A stretch of 64,000 bases of DNA from UBA1672 sp033851915 (GCA_033851915.1 JAWSVM010000001.1:806001-870000), one strand, 5' to 3'; shown: positions 47,168-55,534, counted from the stretch's first letter. Numbers and translations are program-made. The notes: generated from the letters alone by a model not told the origin.

Positions 47168-47487
47168 GTTGCGGACCCGGGGGCGGTACCCGGCGACTCC
47201 ACCATCTGGAATTTGGGTTTTCAGATTTCAGGTGATGGGGTCGAAATAGGATCGACGCGCGCAATAAAGGTATATTTTCGGTGTCCGGCATAGTATCCGC
47301 CGTTATCGGGCTATTTTATAAACGCAAACGATAATAAAGCGTTCGTAGCAGCTAACGACAACTCTGTTGTTGAAGGTGAAGTTCGCATTGCTGCCTAATT
47401 GGGTAGTAGCGATGCTACAATCTAATCCCTGACGGATTAACGTCCATCAGGTGGGGCCCGAGCCGAGCCTCGCAACAGGATCGGCTC
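47168..47487 (+). ncRNA. ssrA: tmRNA, circularly permuted two-piece form
   Basis: The order is permuted as in alphaproteobacteria. The acceptor piece with its T-arm and CGACTCC-ACCA end (to 47204) comes first, then a spacer, then the coding piece starting at GGGGTCG (47237). GGGGTCG pairs with CGACTCC to form the acceptor stem. GTTGCG (47168-47173) can pair with CGCAAC (47471-47476) to join the two pieces. The resume codon is GCA at 47324 and the tag reads ANDNKAFVAA, then NDNSVVEGEVRIAA, with stop TAA at 47396-47398. That makes 24 codons, against 10 in E. coli and about 11-15 in related bacteria. tmRNA rescues stalled ribosomes and marks the products for ClpXP. Ends of the mature pieces are inferred. 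Confidence 0.93.
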
Positions 47488-47497
47488 ACTTTTTTTA
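47460..47497 (+). terminator. Rho-independent terminator of ssrA
   Basis: Perfect 7-bp stem GAGCCGA/TCGGCTC (47460-47466 and 47481-47487) with a 14-base loop, followed by a run of seven T. The loop contains the CGCAAC that can pair with the acceptor piece. Confidence 0.82.
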
Positions 47498-47561
47498 TTA
47501 CCCACAACCTCGTAATAGAAGTGTGGGTATTTCTATTCTTAGAACAGGCGGATAGTGGATA

Positions 47562-48218
47562 ATGGGTACGCATGAAGAACAGGTTGAATATGGCGGCGTA
47601 TCTGCGCGTATTCGTACTCCAGAAAACCCTGCCGGCTTAACATTTGTTGCTCCGGGCGCACTTGTTTCTATGGATGATGATTTAATTCAATCAATAGAAG
47701 AGGCTTGCATAGAAAAAGGTCAGATTGTTGTGGTCGCTGACCTTGGGCAAACGCCATATACGAGTGATATTCCATCTTCTCGTGGTAATTTCATAGAAAG
47801 CTTTCGGCAGGTTGTTGATGGATATTTAGAAAATAGTGATTACACAGGTGAGCAATTTGAATTAATTGGTCATAGCATGGGTGGGGCGGCGGCTTTATCT
47901 GTGGCTTCCGAATATCCAGTTTCTGCTGTTACTGTTTTAGACCCAATGGCTGCTGAATATGACGTGTTACAGGATATTGAATGTCCGGTAAATGTTATTA
48001 TTTCGGATGTACGTTCCTATAGAAATCCGGGTAAGCGCATGTTTAACGAGCTGAGCGGTTATAGCGATCAACATGCGCTTCACGAAGTTAAAACCAGCAA
48101 AGATATGCCGGGCGGACATATCTTTGAAGGGCAGGAAGGTGAAGTTGCGCAAATTATTCGTGATTATCGCGCGCCGAATGAGCCTGATACCTCCCTTGAA
48201 TTAGGTGAGCCGGGATAA
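47562..48218 (+). CDS. small alpha/beta-hydrolase
   Basis: 218 residues. The nucleophile elbow is GHSMGG (S105) and the likely catalytic histidine is H186 in MPGGHIFEG; an acidic partner near D149 is plausible. There is no signal peptide or lid domain, so it is probably a cytoplasmic esterase or thioesterase-like enzyme with unknown substrate. The next gene starts 2 bp after its stop, so both are likely translated from one transcript. Confidence 0.75.
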   Translation: MGTHEEQVEYGGVSARIRTPENPAGLTFVAPGALVSMDDDLIQSIEEACIEKGQIVVVADLGQTPYTSDIPSSRGNFIESFRQVVDGYLENSDYTGEQFELIGHSMGGAAALSVASEYPVSAVTVLDPMAAEYDVLQDIECPVNVIISDVRSYRNPGKRMFNELSGYSDQHALHEVKTSKDMPGGHIFEGQEGEVAQIIRDYRAPNEPDTSLELGEPG

Positions 48219-48220
48219 GC

Positions 48221-48919
48221 ATGAATTCTTCATCTGATATCTATCATACACCGACGTTGCTTTATCTTATCTGTGCAATGAGTGCGATGTCTTTTGTTGT
48301 GTGTGCGTATCGCTGGCTGTGGCAGACATATAGAAGGAAGGACGCTGCGTCGGCAGGACGGTTTGAAACGTCGATCTGGCGTGGTCAGATATTCAGTTTT
48401 CTTTTCGTTATGATTCTTTCTATTTTGATTGGCCTGTATGATTCTTATGTCTATGGGACTTCTATACAAGTTTATGGAGAATTTTTAATATTAGGGGCGT
48501 TCTTTGCTCTTTCGTTTGCGGTGGGAAAGTCTAATCGTTTGTGTCGTGTTTTATCTGTTGCGCGGGAAGTATTTCTTCTTGGGGGTTTATGTCTTGTGGC
48601 TTGGGCATTGACGATTGGTGCAGGCTTGCTTATTGCTGAACTTCTTAAACTGGTCAGCGTGATAGAGCGTGCAGATTTTAATGTGGTGGTTATCTTTATG
48701 GCCGGTGCATTGTGGAATGTTCCGATTTTATGGGGGTATCATCGTGTGCTGCGTCATTCGGAAACACGAGGTGCTTTGCAGGGAATGGGCTTTCATAAGT
48801 TTCTTTGGCCTGTCTTGTTGGCTTACATCATTGTTTTGATTCCGTTGATGATGCAGGATATTTCTAACTCCGAGAAGTGGCATGAAATGCAGAATGCCAA
48901 GCCTGTGCGCCAAATTTAA
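48221..48919 (+). CDS. multi-pass membrane protein of unknown function
   Basis: 232 residues with about six hydrophobic helices (roughly 10-30, 55-75, 85-100, 115-140, 150-172 and 190-208). Charged loops are short. It starts 2 bp after the alpha/beta-hydrolase stop, suggesting the two proteins work together. No family recognised. Confidence 0.6.
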   Translation: MNSSSDIYHTPTLLYLICAMSAMSFVVCAYRWLWQTYRRKDAASAGRFETSIWRGQIFSFLFVMILSILIGLYDSYVYGTSIQVYGEFLILGAFFALSFAVGKSNRLCRVLSVAREVFLLGGLCLVAWALTIGAGLLIAELLKLVSVIERADFNVVVIFMAGALWNVPILWGYHRVLRHSETRGALQGMGFHKFLWPVLLAYIIVLIPLMMQDISNSEKWHEMQNAKPVRQI

Positions 48920-49030
48920 GGTTTATTTGATTGGGGTGCGGTGATGCGGGAAAATCTCCTTTTGTATAAAACTGCAAAATAATTGAAACGACTCTTGATT
49001 TATAACCCTAATATTTGCGACATATAGTAC

Positions 49031-49546
49031 ATGACAGAAGATGATGACATTTTACGCTATGACCGAATGGTTGAGAACGCACTGAGAAGTGTTGTACGTA
49101 CTGCTATTGAAGAAGTGATGGAAAGCCATGACGGATCGGGTGGTATGCTTGGTGATCACCATTTCTATATAACGTTCTTAACGGATTATCCCGGGGTGTC
49201 TATTCCCGATTATCTGCGTGATCGTTATCCGGGGGAGATGACGATTGTTTTACAGTATCAGTTTTCTGATCTTGCGGTTGATGATGAGAGGATGCAGGTT
49301 ACGCTCTCCTTTAATGATGTGCCGGAAAAGCTTGTTGTGCCTTTAGGTGCGATTAGTATATTTGCTGATCCGTCAGTGAATTTTGCATTGCAGTTCCAGC
49401 CTCTTGGTGATGTTATGGAGGAAGATATTATCCTTCAGGAAATGCCCGATGGTGATGATGATCCCGATGATCCTGATGGGTCAGGCGGCGGTAAAGGCCA
49501 GACAACGGGAGAAGTTATTTCTTTGGATAAATTCCGTAAGAAATAA
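49031..49546 (+). CDS. sspB: SspB-like ClpXP adaptor, alphaproteobacterial type
   Basis: 171 residues. The core (HHFYITFLTDYPGVSIPDYLRDRYPGEMTIVLQYQF and VTLSFNDVPEKLVVPLGAISIFADPS) matches the SspB-alpha family, which binds ssrA-tagged proteins and hands them to ClpXP. The acidic, disordered linker and the C-terminal GEVISLDKFRKK follow the layout in which a short C-terminal tail docks on the ClpX N-domain. It lies 1.6 kb downstream of ssrA, so the tag and its reader are encoded close together. Confidence 0.88.
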   Translation: MTEDDDILRYDRMVENALRSVVRTAIEEVMESHDGSGGMLGDHHFYITFLTDYPGVSIPDYLRDRYPGEMTIVLQYQFSDLAVDDERMQVTLSFNDVPEKLVVPLGAISIFADPSVNFALQFQPLGDVMEEDIILQEMPDGDDDPDDPDGSGGGKGQTTGEVISLDKFRKK

Positions 49547-49638
49547 GTTTTTGCCTGTGACTGTTCTTTGTTTCTATCGTATTGAAATACGCTTTCATTC
49601 TCTATACCTTATGAAAAAATGAATTAGGATAATTATCT

Positions 49639-50550
49639 ATGAGCATCTGGACTCCGGAAACAGTTGTGCGCGAAGAGCCTTACAGGGTTTTGCTAAAACG
49701 CGGTGAATTTATTGACAGTGCGCGCGATGATCGCGTTGTGCCGTATAAAATATATTACCCTGATGGGCATGATCTGGATAGTATTCCGGTTGTTATATGG
49801 AGCCATGGTTTTGGCGGAAACCGTGATGGTGCGGCTTTTATCTCCCGCTTTTTGGCGGGGCAGGGTTATATCCTTGTTCATATCACGCATATTGGTACAG
49901 ATAGCAGCTTATGGGAAGGTAAGGGTGGTCATGCTTGGGATGTGTTGCAAAAAGCAACAATATCGCGTAAGACGACATTAAGCCGTATGTATGATGTGCC
50001 TTTTGTGTTGGATCAGCTTACCGGTTGGGGGCAAGAAAACCCCGAGATTGGCCGTTATATGGATATGACGCGTATCGGGATGTCTGGGCACAGTTTTGGC
50101 GCGATGACAACGCAAGTGATGGCGGGGATGATGTTCCCCAATATGGATAGGCAGCTAACAAGTTTGCGCGATGCGCGGATTTCTTGCGGTATTACTTACA
50201 GCCCCGTGCCGATCGCACATTTAACAGATGCGCCGCCGAAGGATATTTATGGCACGATTGATATTCCGATGCTTCATATGACAGGTACGGATGATGCATC
50301 GCCTTTGGAAGATTATGGGTATGAGCACCGCTTGATTGTGCGTGAGCATGCCAGCCACCCTGAACAATATTTGCAGGTTTTAGAAGATGGCGACCATATG
50401 GTTTATAACGGCACGCGCGGGAAATTGGCGAAAAATCCTAAACGTGATGAGCATGAAGAAGAGATCAAGCATGCTGCCCTTGCGTTCTGGGATGCGTATT
50501 TAAAGAGTGATAGCGGTGCAAAAGAATGGCTTGAAAAAATGTACCTCTAG
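49639..50550 (+). CDS. alpha/beta-hydrolase, PAF-acetylhydrolase/dienelactone-hydrolase-like
   Basis: 303 residues. HGFGG (56-60) is the oxyanion-hole region, GHSFG (nucleophile S152) the elbow, and HMTGTDDASPLE and LEDGDHMVYNG hold the likely acid and histidine. There is no signal peptide. The family includes platelet-activating-factor acetylhydrolase-like esterases and dienelactone hydrolases; the substrate cannot be read from the sequence. Confidence 0.78.
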   Translation: MSIWTPETVVREEPYRVLLKRGEFIDSARDDRVVPYKIYYPDGHDLDSIPVVIWSHGFGGNRDGAAFISRFLAGQGYILVHITHIGTDSSLWEGKGGHAWDVLQKATISRKTTLSRMYDVPFVLDQLTGWGQENPEIGRYMDMTRIGMSGHSFGAMTTQVMAGMMFPNMDRQLTSLRDARISCGITYSPVPIAHLTDAPPKDIYGTIDIPMLHMTGTDDASPLEDYGYEHRLIVREHASHPEQYLQVLEDGDHMVYNGTRGKLAKNPKRDEHEEEIKHAALAFWDAYLKSDSGAKEWLEKMYL

Positions 50551-50595
50551 CGTCATGATTGCATCTGTAACAACATATAAATTGAGGAATGAATT

Positions 50596-51009
50596 ATGAG
50601 CTTAGCAAATATTGCAGCAGAAATTTTTATGAAACAAATTGGCGGCTCCGGTAATGCGGATATGATTTCCACCGCGCTTGGATCTCTATTGGGTGGTAGT
50701 GACGGAAACATTGATTTGATGGATATTATTTCTAAATTTCAATCCGGCGGTTTGGAAAGTGTTGTTTCATCATGGCTTGGTGATGGCGGCAATGATGGCA
50801 TTTCTGCGGAACAGATTACGAATATTTTGGGGCTTGAAAACATTGCGAGCTTTGCAGCTAGAATTGGTATTGATACCGATACGGCGTTGGGCGGATTGCA
50901 AAACACAATCCCTAATATGATAGATCAATCCAGCAGTAATGGTTCTCTGCTTGATAGTGTTGGTGGTCTTGATGGTGCGCTTAATATTGCCAAAGGTTTG
51001 TTTGGTTAA
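50596..51009 (+). CDS. YidB/DUF937 family protein
   Basis: 137 residues. The Gly/Ser-rich, small-residue composition, repeated short helices and the block DGISAEQITNILGLENIASFAARIGID match the YidB/DUF937 family of unknown function. A TTGAGGAATGA ribosome site precedes the ATG. It lies 45 bp after the hydrolase and 36 bp before the ABC ATPase gene. Confidence 0.75.
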   Translation: MSLANIAAEIFMKQIGGSGNADMISTALGSLLGGSDGNIDLMDIISKFQSGGLESVVSSWLGDGGNDGISAEQITNILGLENIASFAARIGIDTDTALGGLQNTIPNMIDQSSSNGSLLDSVGGLDGALNIAKGLFG

Positions 51010-51045
51010 TGTGAATTAATTTTGTTTCCAAAAGGCCTTAACACC

Positions 51046-51978
51046 ATGAAAAATGCGATTGAAATCCGGGGTTTGAATAAAACCTATAAAGCGACGAAGC
51101 GCATGAGTGAAAAGGTCGCATTGACGGATATCACGCTGGATATTCCACGGGGGTCTATCTTTGGTTTGCTTGGTCCGAACGGGGCGGGGAAGTCGACGAT
51201 TATCAATATTATGGCGGGGTTGGTGGTTAAAAGCTCTGGTTCGGTCAAGATATGGGATTTCGATATTGACGTGAATGAGCGTAATGCAAAATCTTGTATC
51301 GGCGTTGTGCCGCAAGAGATTAACTTTGACCCGTATTTTACACCATTGGAATCTCTGGAGCTTCAGGCTGGATTATACGGCGTACCGAAGGCGGAAAGGC
51401 GATCTGAAGAGATACTGGAGATCGTAGGGCTATCCGAACAAAGGGATGCCTATGTGCGCTCTCTTTCCGGTGGCATGAAGCGTCGTATGCTGATGGCTAA
51501 GGCGATGGTGCATAACCCGCCGATTCTTGTGTTGGATGAGCCGACAGCCGGTGTGGATATAGAGCTGCGTCGTCAGCTCTGGGATAATGTGAAAATGTTG
51601 AACGATCAGGGCGTTACGATTTTGCTGACCACGCATTATCTGGAGGAAGCAGAAGAGCTGTGTGATCGAATCGCTATCATTAATCACGGTCAGGTTGTTG
51701 TGTGTGAGGATAAGGACACATTACTCGGGCGCCTTGATTACAAGAGTGTGACTTTTACGCTGGATCGTGATGCCTCTGAAGTTATCGGGCAGTTGTCACA
51801 ATTCGATTGTGATTTGGTGGGGGGGCGTGCTTTGGTGGTGCGATATAATTCTACGGATACTCATGTCGGACACGTCATTGAGGCAATACAGCAGGCGGGA
51901 TACGGCATTGTTGATATTACGACAGAGCAAAGCGATCTTGAGGATGTATTCCTTCAAATGGTTTCTGCTTCCCGTTAA
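51046..51978 (+). CDS. ABC-2 type transporter ATP-binding protein, no adjacent permease
   Basis: 310 residues from the ATG at 51046; a TTG at 51022 is less likely. Walker A is GPNGAGKST, the signature is SLSGGMKRRMLMAKAMV and Walker B is ILVLDEPTAGVD. The C-terminal 90 residues form the accessory domain seen in ABC-2 exporters of drugs, polysaccharides or antibiotics. The permease usually encoded next is missing: the following 275 bp contain no gene, then come a terminator and a tRNA. Confidence 0.88.
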   Translation: MKNAIEIRGLNKTYKATKRMSEKVALTDITLDIPRGSIFGLLGPNGAGKSTIINIMAGLVVKSSGSVKIWDFDIDVNERNAKSCIGVVPQEINFDPYFTPLESLELQAGLYGVPKAERRSEEILEIVGLSEQRDAYVRSLSGGMKRRMLMAKAMVHNPPILVLDEPTAGVDIELRRQLWDNVKMLNDQGVTILLTTHYLEEAEELCDRIAIINHGQVVVCEDKDTLLGRLDYKSVTFTLDRDASEVIGQLSQFDCDLVGGRALVVRYNSTDTHVGHVIEAIQQAGYGIVDITTEQSDLEDVFLQMVSASR

Positions 51979-52059
51979 AATTTCTTTTTTTCATAAATTA
52001 TGGTGATAAAAATATATATCATGGGTTGCTCCCAGGTAACTTTTATGATTTTATAGGAT

Positions 52060-52194
52060 AATAGATACATATTTAAGTGGGTTTACTCCTTTGCGATTGC
52101 CGATAGTGGTGAGCAATCGCAGTGAGTTTCAGTAATTAAGTATTACAGTTTCCTAGGTTGAAGGCGTTCGACGTTTTGCGTCGAGCGCTTTTTT
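52060..52194 (+). ncRNA. candidate small RNA or structured 3' UTR
   Basis: The region after the ABC gene has a perfect 8-bp hairpin GCGATTGC/GCAATCGC (52093-52100 and 52113-52120) followed by a strong terminator. It could be a separate small RNA or simply the untranslated tail of the ABC transcript. No good promoter box pair was found, so the 5' limit is arbitrary. Confidence 0.3.
52164..52194 (+). terminator. Rho-independent terminator
   Basis: A 10-bp stem GCGTTCGACG/CGTCGAGCGC with one G-U pair and a TTTTG loop, followed by six T residues. It ends the ABC-gene transcript or the candidate small RNA before tRNA-Arg. Confidence 0.9.
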
Positions 52195-52254
52195 CATTTT
52201 TGGGTGTTGCTCTATACCCTTTTTATATTATAACCATATCTGCATAGTTATTAA

Positions 52255-52330
52255 GCGCCCGTAGCTCAGGGGATAGAGCACTGGTTTCCGAAACCAGGGG
52301 TCGCAGGTTCAAATCCTGCCGGGCGCACCA
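52255..52330 (+). tRNA. tRNA-Arg (anticodon CCG)
   Basis: A 76-nt cloverleaf with an encoded CCA end. Acceptor stem GCGCCCG/CGGGCGC, D-arm with TAGCTCAGG, anticodon stem CTGGT/ACCAG around TTCCGAA (anticodon CCG) and T-arm GCAGGTTCAAATCCTGC. It reads CGG arginine codons. No integrase or duplicated tRNA end was seen nearby. Confidence 0.97.
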
Positions 52331-52556
52331 TTTCATACTCACCACCCTTAATCTGCTGTAAAACCGTTAATGGAAGCGCAGTTTGGGCGGTTCGAAAACC
52401 CTCATTTCTTTCAATTAGATAATGTCTATCTGGGTTTATTTATAAGTAAACTCGACAGTTACCTCTTACGTTCGTAAATAAAACCTAGTACACTTACTAA
52501 ATTGAAAATGACGGCAATATTTTTATGAGTATTCAAATTATTACAGGAGGCACAAC

Positions 52557-52763
52557 ATGCTGACAGGAAGTATCATTTCTTTCAAAGAAGATAAAGGCTA
52601 TGGCTTCATTCGCCCTAAAGACAGCGATGATAATGTCTACTTGCATATTTCTGCGTTACAAGCCGCTGGTATTGATAAAGTAGAAATTGGACAACGTTTA
52701 ACGTATGATCTTTTATCCAAAGATGGAAAAAATTCAGCTACCAATATAAAACTTGTCGGTTAA
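52557..52763 (+). CDS. cold-shock domain protein
   Basis: 68 residues. The RNA-binding motifs RNP1 (KGYGFIRP) and RNP2 (VYLHISAL) define a CspA-type OB fold that binds single-stranded RNA or DNA. The start has a perfect AGGAGG ribosome site at the right distance. The sequence is divergent from the CspA core (MLTGSIISFKEDKGYG). The 226-bp leader before it, after tRNA-Arg, probably contains a promoter and a long 5' UTR, as is usual for cold-shock genes. Confidence 0.9.
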   Translation: MLTGSIISFKEDKGYGFIRPKDSDDNVYLHISALQAAGIDKVEIGQRLTYDLLSKDGKNSATNIKLVG

Positions 52764-52788
52764 CCGATATTACCAAGAGGATTTGAAC

Positions 52789-52962
52789 ATGAGCATCATG
52801 ACTATGATGAAATTAGAAAGCGGGATGTGCCGCTGGCCTATTGGCAACCCCGAGGATGAGGACTTTCATTTTTGTGGCGAGCCAAGCGAGCCTGCTTCGC
52901 CCTACTGCGAGACACATATGGGGATGGCACAAGCCCCCACCCGCAAACCCAAGGCTTCTTAA
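52789..52962 (+). CDS. 57-residue GcrA-like zinc-module protein
   Basis: The start chosen is ATG 52789 with AAGAGGA about 8 bases upstream. The protein consists almost only of the C-terminal module of GcrA-type cell-cycle regulators: MCRWPIGNPED, FHFCG and PYCETHMGMA, with C14, C29, C40 and H43 as possible zinc ligands. The DNA-binding N-terminal part of GcrA (about 100 residues) is absent. It lies 25 bp after the cold-shock gene and probably shares its transcript. Stand-alone versions of this module occur in alphaproteobacteria, but their function is not known to me. Confidence 0.65.
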   Translation: MSIMTMMKLESGMCRWPIGNPEDEDFHFCGEPSEPASPYCETHMGMAQAPTRKPKAS

Positions 52963-53191
52963 ATATTGAACGGTAGTGCGTCACTAATTTACGAGAATAA
53001 AGTAAATTAACATGATAATTAGCACTATGATAAATGATGGATGATTTTCAGTGTTCACTAAGTGCTGATAGAGTAAAAGTCTATCCGTTTCTTTTCCAAG
53101 CGTCATATATTACAGGTAAAAGTGCCAACACTTATTTATAGCTAGGTCAGATGGAAAATATACGTGTTTCTATTATTTTCTAATAGAGACC

Positions 53192-54355
53192 TTAAATTTC
53201 AAGAGCTGTATCTTCAGGTGAAGTGTTAGACGCAGGTGTTTCATCATCGGTTGGTATTTTTACGATAAGGGTGCTGAGGGGGATGTCTTTTAAAATCATT
53301 TCAGGCGTACGGATATCAACATCCGAATCCACGAGTTCAGACAACATATAATCGTTTTCTGCTGTATTTTTCATGAGCGCCCTGAGCGGGTTGTTTGTTT
53401 TCCATTCACCGTAGTGAAGCTCTTGTGTGACAGGGTGTTTATCAAAGGTTTGTGCTTCAATATATAATCGTGCGTTATCTTGTGTAAGCGCGGTGTACCC
53501 ATCAGAGAGTAATGCGTCGGCTAATGTTTTACCTTCCGGTGTTTCAACAAGGCGAGACCCCCATGTTGGTGAGATGAGGCTTCGGTTATCTGTTGAGGCG
53601 AATAGTGCTAAATCGTTTTGAAAGAATTGACGAAATGATGCATCAACCAAAAATGCTTGTGATGTCGCGGTATCATTTTCTTCAATTGGAACTTTTAGAA
53701 CATTGAAGACGTGGCGCATTTTAGAATTTTCTGATTGGTCATTTGCTTGATGATAATAAGCTTTCATGCCCATCATTTCTGCCTGATGGCCAATCAAAGC
53801 TTGTGTATATCCGCAAAGTCTAATCATTGTTGAGGGGGTCTGCATGCATCTTTCATCGTCTTTAAATAGGTCATTGCGTGCGCGCTGTACTATCCATGTC
53901 AGTAATGTATCTGCTTGCTCGGGCGTGATGCCGCGTTCTGTGGCACCTGCTTGTTCATTGTGGGCAAGAGCATCTTGTAGTGCTCTTTGCGCTGATGCTG
54001 CTTCATTGATGTCCAAATCAAGCATTTTTGGGTCAGGCCCAAGACCGTAATTTGTAACGCCTCCCAAGAAATCAGCAGGGCGTTCTTCCAATGCATCGAA
54101 TGCAATTTGATGGTAAATTAATGTCATATCGACACTTAGGAACAGTTCCCCATCTTGTTTCGTTACATCAGCATACAGTCCGTGATGTGAGAGGGCATCT
54201 TGAAGCATTTCTATATGATTATGGTCGAAGTCTTGGACTGATAACACACGTTCTGCGCCATCATTGATGTCATGCCATGGGGCATTCAAAACTTCTTGCG
54301 CCGGAAGTAGCGTGTAAGGGGCATTGCTTTTGACGGCTGGAATTATATCTGGCAT
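53192..54355 (-). CDS. predicted transglutaminase-fold (Cys-His-Asp) protein, function unknown
   Basis: 387 residues, soluble, no signal peptide. The central part shows the order expected of a papain/transglutaminase-like fold: C181 at the head of a helix (LCGYTQALIGHQAEMMGMKAYY), H215 in MRHVFNVLKVP, and D238 in FLVDASFRQFF. In transglutaminase-like proteins the same Cys, His, Asp spacing is seen with HxWN and VDxT. This match is by eye and the identity is distant. The flanking N- and C-terminal regions have no motif I know. The gene stands alone on the minus strand. Confidence 0.45.
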   Translation of the reverse strand: MPDIIPAVKSNAPYTLLPAQEVLNAPWHDINDGAERVLSVQDFDHNHIEMLQDALSHHGLYADVTKQDGELFLSVDMTLIYHQIAFDALEERPADFLGGVTNYGLGPDPKMLDLDINEAASAQRALQDALAHNEQAGATERGITPEQADTLLTWIVQRARNDLFKDDERCMQTPSTMIRLCGYTQALIGHQAEMMGMKAYYHQANDQSENSKMRHVFNVLKVPIEENDTATSQAFLVDASFRQFFQNDLALFASTDNRSLISPTWGSRLVETPEGKTLADALLSDGYTALTQDNARLYIEAQTFDKHPVTQELHYGEWKTNNPLRALMKNTAENDYMLSELVDSDVDIRTPEMILKDIPLSTLIVKIPTDDETPASNTSPEDTALEI

Positions 54356-54517
54356 TTGGTTTTAACTCTTTTTATTCTTTATATTGAGTTTTAGCATTTC
54401 ACCGCGAAAAATACAATTAATGCGTCTTTTTGAAGCGGTATCGTGATCTTTGATCTTTTGCTAATCTGTTTTTATGCTAATCTGTGGAGCATAATTGCGT
54501 AATATTAAGGGTGAATC

Positions 54518-55519
54518 GTGCAGCTTAATCCATTTTACATTCTAAAATCGACACAGCGTAAGCAAGAGGCGATGATTTCTTACGTGGTGCAGGATACGTT
54601 CTTTGCCGAACTTATGCATGATTTGGTAGATTTTGGGTATGAGATCGACTTTCCTTTACGTGGTGGTGCAGGTGCGTATCAGCCATTCTCTGTCAGCACA
54701 GAGGCCATTGATACGCCGCAGAAACAACAGCAATTTACCAGTGGCTTTTGGGGGATGATCGAACAGGGCGGTGTGCGGGCTAAATTTCGTTTTTCTGCTT
54801 TATCGAGTGCAGATATGAATGCCCATTATTTTTTGCATGAAATGATGCATTTTTATCAAGATATGCATGGGCTTTACTTGTTGCCTATCCATGAACAGGG
54901 CGTGTTTCCAATTCTTCTTGACGCCAAAAGTGACATTGTCGCCATTTTGTTCTGTGAGGCGTGGGCGGAGGTCGAGGCAATCCGAACGTCATGGGCTTTG
55001 CGGGAAAAGGGGAATCCCAGTGGTTGGAACGGGGCAATCAGATCACCGGATTGGGCGGATTTAGCGCGTGCTTACGATCATGATTTGAATGAAGGCGTGG
55101 ATGAGGCCAAAGCGGCGGCCAATACGTTTCAAAGATGGTATGAGGGGAAGCATCGTCGTTTCTATGAAGAACATGCTTTGAAAATGCATGAAATAAATCT
55201 TGCGCGCTTTAAAGAGGGCGTAGAGGGTTTTAAAGAATCAGAGATGACGCAGAATTTTAGAGTGCTGGAGCTACCGATGCTGATTGCCCGTGTGCCAAAA
55301 GGCGGCATTCCTAAATACTTTCATCAAATTGATTGGGACAGTGATGTGTATGGCCAAATAGCGACGCCTGAAGTTTTAACGCGCGTTGGGGACTTGGAAA
55401 AGCGCTATGGCGTTGCTGATAATATGAATATTCAGGAGATTAAATGCGGCGCGCCGCCATATTTATGGCATCGCCTGCGTGGTGCGGAGCAGCAAGCTTC
55501 CGAAGTTCTACCACATTGA
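54518..55519 (+). CDS. predicted metallopeptidase (HExxH), DUF6782-like
   Basis: 333 residues, no signal peptide. The HEMMH motif (H107, E108, H111) sits in an HYFLHEMMHFYQDMHGLYLL helix, and the Glu-rich segment FCEAWAEVEAIRTSW downstream could supply the third metal ligand. These features resemble proteins annotated as putative metallopeptidases of the DUF6782 type; the family name is from memory and not tested. It diverges from the transglutaminase-like gene, with 162 bp between their starts. Confidence 0.5.
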   Translation: MQLNPFYILKSTQRKQEAMISYVVQDTFFAELMHDLVDFGYEIDFPLRGGAGAYQPFSVSTEAIDTPQKQQQFTSGFWGMIEQGGVRAKFRFSALSSADMNAHYFLHEMMHFYQDMHGLYLLPIHEQGVFPILLDAKSDIVAILFCEAWAEVEAIRTSWALREKGNPSGWNGAIRSPDWADLARAYDHDLNEGVDEAKAAANTFQRWYEGKHRRFYEEHALKMHEINLARFKEGVEGFKESEMTQNFRVLELPMLIARVPKGGIPKYFHQIDWDSDVYGQIATPEVLTRVGDLEKRYGVADNMNIQEIKCGAPPYLWHRLRGAEQQASEVLPH

Positions 55520-55534
55520 TCTTACTGCCTAGTG

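Noticed and set aside
52255..52330. tRNA-Arg as an integration site of a mobile element
   Set aside because: No integrase gene and no second copy of the tRNA 3' end were seen downstream.
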